A stretch of DNA of 64,000 nt from Pseudovirgaria hyperparasitica (Eukaryota > Ascomycota > Dothideomycetes > Acrospermales > Acrospermaceae). The stretch is from NCBI RefSeq assembly GCF_010093815.1, contig NW_022985555.1, positions 1,241,727 through 1,305,726 on the forward strand. Direction: 5' to 3'. A model generated the notes under the pieces. The model saw only the letters and a list, made by a program, of their open reading frames with translations, was not told where the DNA came from and searched no databases. Positions 57,301 through 64,000 of this stretch are shown here, piece by piece (the stretch's first letter is position 1; each line of letters starts with the position of its first letter). A program made the translations under genes and the position numbers.

Positions 57301-58101
57301 ATGCCCCCAACAATGACATACCAGAACCTCACCATCGAGCGGCACGGCCAAGTCTTTGTCCTAACTCTACGCAAAGCCCCCGAGAACCGCATCGACTCAG
57401 GCTTCGCTCAGGAAATCATCCGCGCGCTTCGCGACATTGAGAAGGAACTGGGCCCGGGCGCTGAGGGCTGTGTCATTACACGAGGCAGCGACGAGAAGTT
57501 CTGGTGCACAGTGCGTCCTCAGTCCCCCACCTCCCGCACATAACTCACACATTACCTCACACATATCCATATACAGGGCCTCGACCTCGACGAACCAGAC
57601 ACAAACCCACATGCCAACACCGACGGCTTCTACCCGCTCCTAGCCACGCTGCTGGACTATCCCTTCCCGACCATTGCCCTGCTCACCGGCCACACCTTCG
57701 GCGGCGCATGCCCCCTTGCCCTCGCGCATGACTATCGCATCATGAACGCGTCGCGCGGTCTCTTTTCCATGCCGCCTGTCAACCTGGGGCTGCATTTTGA
57801 GGGTATCGGTGCGCTGCCGCGGCTCAAGCTGCATCCGCAAATTGCGCGCAAGATGCTCCTGGAGGCGCACAGATGGACGGGCAAGGAGGCCGTGCGGGAT
57901 GGTGTTGTCGACGAGGTTGTCCAGCCGGGCCAGATGCTGGAGCGGGCGCTGGAGAAGGCCAGGGAGGTACAGGGTAGGAGTAAGATGGGGGTGTTTAGTT
58001 TGTTACGGGGGGAGTTGTACGGAGAGGCGGCGGAGAGGTTGAGGAAGATCAGTTATGTGCATGGGAAAGTGGTTATGAGGGCTTCTGGGGCGAAGATCTA
58101 A
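57301..58101 (+). CDS. Peroxisomal enoyl-CoA hydratase/isomerase family protein
   Basis: Exons 57301-57510 and 57577-58101 (66-nt intron, GTGCGT donor, TACAG acceptor) give 244 residues. The crotonase fold is evident: ERHGQVFVLTLRKAPENRID, EGCVITRGSDEKFWCTGLDL, the oxyanion-hole region IALLTGHTFGGACPLALAHD and FSMPPVNLGLHFEGIGALPR. The C-terminus SGAKI ends in AKI, a known PTS1 variant in yeasts, so import into peroxisomes is likely. The short length and motifs resemble Eci1-type delta3-delta2-enoyl-CoA isomerases of unsaturated fatty-acid beta-oxidation, though a hydratase role cannot be excluded. It is convergent with the carboxypeptidase gene, 167 bp between stops. Confidence 0.92.
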
Positions 58102-58268
58102 GTGGTATAATATGCCTTGGTAGGTATCCTGTCGATTATATGGGTAGGTCAAGAAAGTGAGGTAGGTATATATGTATATATATGCGTCTTAATCTGTCCA
58201 TAAAGTCAATTTAACAAGATATGATCAATCTTGGGTGCCTTCTTACCGGCAGAGGACGGGAACATTGG

Positions 58269-60171
58269 TCAACTATCGGGCTTCTCAGTGGCCCTCACAT
58301 GCTCCTTCTTTGCACTCGCGGGCTTTGGCTTCCTCAAAAGCCCCCTCTTCTTTTGCGCATTGAGACTCCTTCTTTCCACCGGCGGATTTGGCGTATTTGT
58401 CATTGTATTATACGTACTCCCATCAGGCGTAACCTCTGTCTGTACTGTGCCCCATCCCTCACGGTACGTACTCTTCTCTGTACCCCTGGTGATATACCTG
58501 GGCCAGAGGTTGTGCGATCCTGTGGCGATATCCGTCCAACCAATCGCACGCTCGAAGAACTCCAACGCCGCGAGAGGTTGATAGAACGGCACCCCATGCC
58601 CTGCTTCGTAGATCCGAACGAACGAGAATATGCCCGCTTGCCTGACCTGGCCATGCGTGATACCGTCGGACGTTTGTATATCGACGAAACCGGCCGCGGA
58701 GTAGCCTGGCGCGTTGACCTTGTCTGCGACAACTTGGCCGCCGAGCCAATTACACACGTAGTCAGCATCACCAAAATAAAGTGACACCTGCACGCCTTGC
58801 CAAAGTAGGCTCTGGATGCCATGAATAGTGTCGGACTCGCGGCCATTATCACCAGTAGTACCGAATGCTTCAGCCACAGTTTCAGAGCCTTCTGAAAAGT
58901 TCTGGAATGCCCCGATAGCAGACTGGACATGAGGTGTGTTGAGGTAGTCAATGTAATACTCGTACGGGAATGGATCTGGAGTGAGGTAACGGATGTCGTA
59001 TCCGTCACGGTCGGCGTAATCGTCGAGCATATTCTCCACATTTATGTAGCAATACTCGTCGGCATCGATGCAGTCTTCATCTGCACCGGACGCGTAGCAC
59101 GTCTTCTCCTTTTCGACACAGTTTCCAGGTCCGTAGGTGTTGTCATGCATTAAAGCCTCGATCGATACGTCGAATGGGAAATGATCGTACGTGTTGCCAG
59201 GGAAGACCGTCATGTTAAACTGCGCAGGGTATTGTACAATGGGATCGAACCATCCATTGCCAATGAGCACAGACTTCAGGTCAATACGTTTAGTACCAGC
59301 CTTCGCCTCTCTGTTCTTCTTGAGGATATAGTCTGGAGCAGTTAGTTTGACTGCGAATATGATACATGAGGACTCACCATTGAAGATCGGGCCGTAATGA
59401 CCACCATAGCTCTCGGAAGCGAAGTGTATGTCATTTCCAGAGTATTGTGGGAATGCACCCATGAAGCCTTGTAGTGTTAAGTAGAAGTTCGGTGCAGCAC
59501 TTGCAGTTGAAGTCGCGGTTAAGGCTCGATCCGGCAGCGAATATGTGCCACAGGTTGTGATGCCTTCTGGACACACTGTACTGTCTAAGACAATGAATCT
59601 ATCAGTATTAGGGTTAAGATACCCTGGAACTGGTATGGAGTAAGAGAAGCCAGTCTGAGTGGGCTGATCAATATACAACTATGGACTCTGTCAGTCTGAC
59701 ATAGTCTACGGGTGCGGAGATGTCAATGCTACCATATTAGAGACATTCGACCAAGAGTAAGGATTGTCCACCACAGCACCAGATTGGTCAATACCACAAG
59801 GTCCATTTTCCTGGAAAAGGCCGATCATAGAACTCGAACCAGGGCCTACAATAGATTGTGAGTTCCGGAAGTTCGGAAATACGTTGATATGTACCTCCGT
59901 TGATCCAAATGGTCAAGGGTGCCTCTTCCGGGTCAATGTTGCGTGCCTCGAAGAACCAAAAGAATATATGTTGGTCTTTGGCAACATCTGCATAACCGGC
60001 ATAGCTCTTGACATACGATCTTGTTTCGCAGATACCGACAGGTACCTCTTTGTAGCGAACGCTGACCCCAGCGTATCCCTGTTTAGTGGTGAGATCTGTC
60101 GGGGCCGGTACGAATTGTCCGACAGCTCCAATTGAAAGCACAAGAGCGACAAGGGATATGACCATCATCAT
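58269..60171 (-). CDS. Secreted serine carboxypeptidase (S10 family, carboxypeptidase S1-like)
   Basis: Exons 60171-59895, 59845-59733, 59678-59378 and 59332-58269 give 584 residues; all three introns (about 45-54 nt) close in phase. A signal peptide ([18 protein letters not shown]) precedes [12 protein letters not shown]10 hallmarks are present: [40 protein letters not shown], catalytic Ser in [12 protein letters not shown], catalytic Asp in [15 protein letters not shown] and catalytic His in [12 protein letters not shown]. Cys pairs for disulfides and N-glycosylation sites (NVS, NMT, NFS) occur. It should remove C-terminal residues from peptides at acidic pH outside the cell or in the vacuole. 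The C-terminal 40 residues are unusually basic ([20 protein letters not shown]). The first exon starts at the first of three consecutive ATG codons. Confidence 0.95.
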
Positions 60172-61582
60172 GAATGGTGACCAAAAATCGAGTAGTCTTT
60201 GCGAAACGCGCTACTCAAACACTTGGAGTATTTGAAAGACGATGTGGAAAGAAGAATATCCAGAATCAGACTTCGGCATGTACAATCCTAATGCATACAA
60301 GCTCAATCTGGGCCGAAATTTTAATGGAGAAAATAGGCTTAATCTACCCCTCGAAAAGATTACCAGGATATCAAGATTATAACCTAAGTTTAGACATAAT
60401 TGAGACTTATATCTCGGCCGTAGGCCAAATTTCGATTTTGGCTATATACCTCAATTTATCGCATAATCCTTTACTATAATTAGAGCCTAAGCTTGGTCCG
60501 TGCTTTTAGGGTGACTGAACATATAAACCTCATCTAGACCCTAGTCTTGTATCGGATTGTATATGCTGAAGTCTAAAATTCTAGATCTCGAGGGGACATC
60601 TAGATAAAGTCAAGCGGTATGACGGCATCAGTCGTCGAACGTGGAGCATCTCTGCCCGCCGATCACGAATCCGAGTTGATGGTCGAAAGCGCCACTCGAC
60701 TATGGGTCAAGCTTCTCGTCGTCTTGGAATGAGCTTCAGAGGAAAGCTTGAGTACAATGACGCGTTTGCAGATGCTAACTAGCCTTATTGCCAGCCATAG
60801 TTGGGCCAGTCTAAAGACTTGTCGGCCGGTGGATCGGGTCATTCGCAGGCCTGACGTCCGTTAATGAAGACTTTGTAGCTTTGACCACGTGGAGCTTTCC
60901 ATGGGTTTGATGGTAGGGTAGTATGAATGAGTCTTTGCTCATTCGAGAGAGAGTCGTTGGATAGACAACGGCGACGCTGTAGTGTTGGTCGAAATAAGAG
61001 TTAACGAAAGCAGTCAATCGCCTAATAAAGGACCGACAGTCTTTGTGCCTGTGCCAATGGATGAAGAGCAAGGACAAGGGCCAAGGTAGACACACCCTTC
61101 AACTGCCTTGGTGCTTTCTTTGCAGAGCCTAATTCACTGCAACACATTCGCATAGAATCAATAATATTTCTGAGTGGGATAGTTTATAGGCATATGTTAA
61201 CGCAGATCGAGCGCCGCATGCTAGGTGCGGACTAGTTTGATTACCTAAGCGACCTGACGGCCTTGAACTTCAGCCTCCCATACCAAACTCACCGTTCTAC
61301 ACCTACATTCGACCCCAGGAGCGCAACGGCTCCAGCACCTGTACCTCCCAACAACCGCTCGGAACCTTTTCTGCCGGTTCATTATATATGATAGCAATCG
61401 AATAAAGTCCTTGCCGCCGACGCTGCTGCGTCCTTGCGATCGCCCTGGCCTGACCCTTTCACCTCCAATTTCATCCTCCAGTGACACCCATCACGACGCA
61501 ACGCGACAGGCAGCAACGCGCAGGACTCCCAGTATATCGATCAGTGAAATACCATTTCATACACCAATAAATCTGTGGCATC
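60172..61582. promoter_or_regulatory. Shared upstream region of carboxypeptidase and TFIIA genes
   Basis: 1.4 kb between divergent starts. The left part (60290-60480) is A/T-rich. The stretch 61440-61580 before the TFIIA ATG is C-rich. No gene found. Confidence 0.45.
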
Positions 61583-63273
61583 ATGTCGAACGGCATTGTT
61601 GTTAGTGGTCCCCAAGCTGCGTGCAGCGACAAGAGCCATTCACGGCCACATTGCTACGATAAGGGCCATGCTGATAGTATCACTTCATGTAGGGCGCAAC
61701 TTATCAGGCCATCATCGCAAAGGTGATTGAGGCATCCGAGAATGATTTCCTCGAGAATGGTGTCGACCAGTCGTTACTGCACGAGATGAGAGAGGTAAGC
61801 CGAAATCCTACGTCGACGCACCACCTTTGTCGTCAAGCTGCGACATCATGTCTTCTGTTGTTATAGTCTCTGCCTGCAATCAAATATAGAAAGAGACGGG
61901 CGCAACTGTCATTTTGTCACTGCACTTCGCATCGAGATGGCGGCGTGGAGTTGAGTTTGGGTTGCGTTGCGTAGTGAGCGATGGCAAAAGCGGGGGTTGG
62001 ACCGTTGGGCGAACATGGGACGAAGGTCGGGGGCGCTGCCGTGTATTTGGGGCATTTCTTATACCCAGAGTCATCGCTGACCCCGCCCCGCTTGTCCCTG
62101 TTTTGGACTAGCCTCTTACATCTTCCCTCTTCGCTTACTCACGTGATATGGGTCACCTGTTACTCCCTCTCAAGAGTATCGCCGCTAACTGGACTATGTC
62201 TCTAGGGATGGCAAAAACGCCTCACTGATTTGAAGGGTGCCAACTATCCATGGGATCCCACACCTCCTCAGCCGATAAATCCACCCACTGTACCCTCGAA
62301 TGGCCCGAAACCCGAGCAATCAACTACGTCAATGAACGGACAACAACCTGGCCAGCGTAGCAACTACACAGGGCCCCAGATCAAGCAGGAGATGAAGCAG
62401 GAAGATGGACTAAGCAACCTTCCTTCACAAGAATATCCGCCCCCCGTGCCGACTTATCGGTCTGGTCTTGACAGGAACGTAGCCCAGCAACGCGCTGCAG
62501 ACCTTCTTCAGAGAGACTTTGGATCCCAGGCTGCTCAGTCCATAGCCGCTATTCCAACCCAAGCCAATGGACAACAGCGGCCACAGCACATCCAAATGCC
62601 CCCGCAGAATCAGCAACAGCAGATGCAGCGAATGCAGCAACACTTGCAACAGCAGGCACAGCAACAGCGCCAGCAGCAGTTACAGCAGTTGCAGGCTCAG
62701 AACCAGCAGCGACAGCAACAACAGTCGAATGTGTATCAGGCACAACATGATGGTGCCGGTGATGAGCCCATGGAGTGGACTGCCCATCTTGCAGCAATGC
62801 ACTCCCAGGGTGAAAGTAGTCGAATGGCTGCTGACGCTTTTCTCCAATCTCAAATCGACTCACTCTCTGCGAGTATGGATAGTGGACTCCTTGTGCCTCT
62901 CGATGAGATCCCTGCGTCTAGGCGATCCAAGCTTAAGAAGGCTGTGAAGCGTCGAGCTGCTTGGGTGCCATCCCAAGCATCCTCAAGCGAGCCTCGCGTG
63001 CCCCAGCTTGATGGCATTGACGATGACGACGATGATGATGACGAGAAAAAGATACCCGATGACGAAGCCATAAACTCGGACCTAGATGATTCAGAAGATG
63101 AGCTCAACGAAGCAGACGATGACAGCCAGGACATTGGCGACATCATGCTGTGCACTTATGACAAAGTGCAGCGCGTCAAGAACAAATGGAAGTGCACCCT
63201 TAAGGATGGTATTCTCACCACTAATGGGAAAGACTACCTCTTCCATAAGGCTACTGGTGAATTCGAGTGGTGA
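61583..63273 (+). CDS. TOA1: Transcription factor TFIIA large (alpha/beta) subunit
   Basis: Exons 61583-61600, 61693-61794 and 62206-63273 give 395 residues. The first exon encodes only MSNGIV and is followed by GATYQAIIAKVIEASENDFL and HEMREGWQKRLTDLKGANYP (then WD), the TFIIA N-terminal four-helix-bundle part. The middle is Gln-rich (many QQ runs, residues 125-180) and disordered. A long acidic run (DDDDDDDDEKK) precedes the conserved C-terminal beta-barrel segment DIMLCTYDKVQRVKNKWKCT, LKDGILTTNGKDYLFHKATG, EFEW. TFIIA binds and stabilises TBP on promoters in RNA polymerase II initiation. The second intron, 411 nt, is much longer than the window's usual 45-120 nt. The ATG at 61583 fits the conserved start. 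Confidence 0.95.
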
Positions 63274-64000
63274 GCGAACGCTACCACGTCTGCCGGTGGA
63301 ACACTTACCACTGGCCTATAACATGATCTCATTTTATCTGCTGGTACCCCATGATGCATCACTATGGCGTCTATGCTTGGGTTCTCTTTTTCAGTATGTT
63401 GCGCATCAGACAGAGGTGACTAATTTTGGATATATATATATATCCGGCATCACTCTGACTAGGGGCGCTAAGGGACGGTCTCTTTTCCTGCAAGCACTAG
63501 TGTCGTGAACGACGTCTCGAGGATTGAGATGAGACAATACAGACTTTATCTCTGATGAGATGAATCTAAGCAGAAGAGATATAGTATATAACTGAAAAAA
63601 TTGGAGGGGGTTGACGAATCCTGTGCAATGTCCCCGGCCAATACTTGTTGTTGTGCACTATTTGGTATCTGTTCAGTCAACACCAATTCGAGGACCTTGG
63701 GACACTCCCAGTCATATGCAGTAATGATGCACGTTCGCCGCTTTCAGCTTGGCGATGTCGGCGGAGTGAATCTAGGTGTCCGTGCGTCAGCATTCTTTCA
63801 AACAAAACACCAGCCCCCCAAAACCTTCTTGCCTCTCTCTTAACTCTGATTTCAGCCCCTTGGTTAGCTTTGACCAAACACAGCAAAGGGCTGAATGAGA
63901 ATTGGATATCACCCGTTCCATGCCAACGTCCGACGTCGGCCATCTCTAGGAACCGCGATGTTTAGTCACCCATAACAAGCTCTCCGGTGCCTCCCTTACG
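63274..64000. other. Intergenic DNA at the right edge
   Basis: About 0.73 kb after the TFIIA stop. A TA dinucleotide run lies at 63431-63443. An 88-codon minus-strand frame (63677-63943) and overlapping plus frames have no recognisable family. Nothing is supported as a gene here. Confidence 0.4.

Noticed and set aside
63677-63943. 88-codon minus-strand frame near the right edge
   Set aside because: Isolated, no family resemblance, overlapped by equally long frames on the other strand.

Overview
The window is nuclear DNA of a filamentous ascomycete (Pezizomycotina). A Dothideomycete is my best guess, but the sequence does not prove the class. The evidence is short GT-AG introns (most near 45-120 nt) with CTRAY-like branch points, spaced and uncoordinated transcription units, and fungal families such as arrestin-like adaptors, UGT80-type glycosyltransferases, CNT transporters, carboxypeptidase S1 and RPA43. 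I found no operons, CRISPR arrays, rRNA genes or convincing tRNA genes. Exon joins were made by hand from splice signals, checked for frame and for continuity of the encoded protein.

Layout. 1-10.1 kb, all leftward: a truncated F-box/LRR-like protein, a 1434-residue sterol-glucosyltransferase-like protein ending in about six ubiquitin-interacting motifs, and an arrestin-like adaptor. 10.1-14.7 kb: gene-poor, with one imperfect inverted repeat. 14.7-31.5 kb: a disordered Ser/Pro-rich protein, an APH-like kinase, a membrane DnaJ protein divergent from RPA43 (which has a C-terminal frame break), a protein built on 18-residue charged helical repeats, a zinc alcohol dehydrogenase, a secreted beta-propeller protein, an F-box-like acidic protein, and the peroxisomal ABC transporter PXA1. 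32.3-47.1 kb: a nucleoside transporter, a xylitol/sorbitol dehydrogenase, an orphan protein, a SYLF/Ysc84 protein and a Nup85-like nucleoporin. 47.1-57.2 kb: an accessory, partly decayed block with an FHA-kinase gene interrupted by an amber codon, a tail-to-tail SAP-like protein gene, an AT-rich RIP-like tract, an APH-kinase pseudogene, a LINE-like scrap and an NLR relic. 57.3-64 kb: a peroxisomal enoyl-CoA hydratase/isomerase, a secreted carboxypeptidase and the TFIIA large subunit.

Functional links are loose. PXA1 (acyl-CoA import) and the hydratase/isomerase ending in AKI belong to peroxisomal beta-oxidation. RPA43, TFIIA, the Nup85-like protein and the DnaJ protein are housekeeping genes. 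The arrestin-like adaptor and the UIM-bearing glycosyltransferase both point to ubiquitin-linked membrane biology, but nothing shows that they act together. The most unusual material is the multi-UIM glycosyltransferase, the 18-residue-repeat protein, and the decaying kinase/SAP/NLR block at 49-57 kb.
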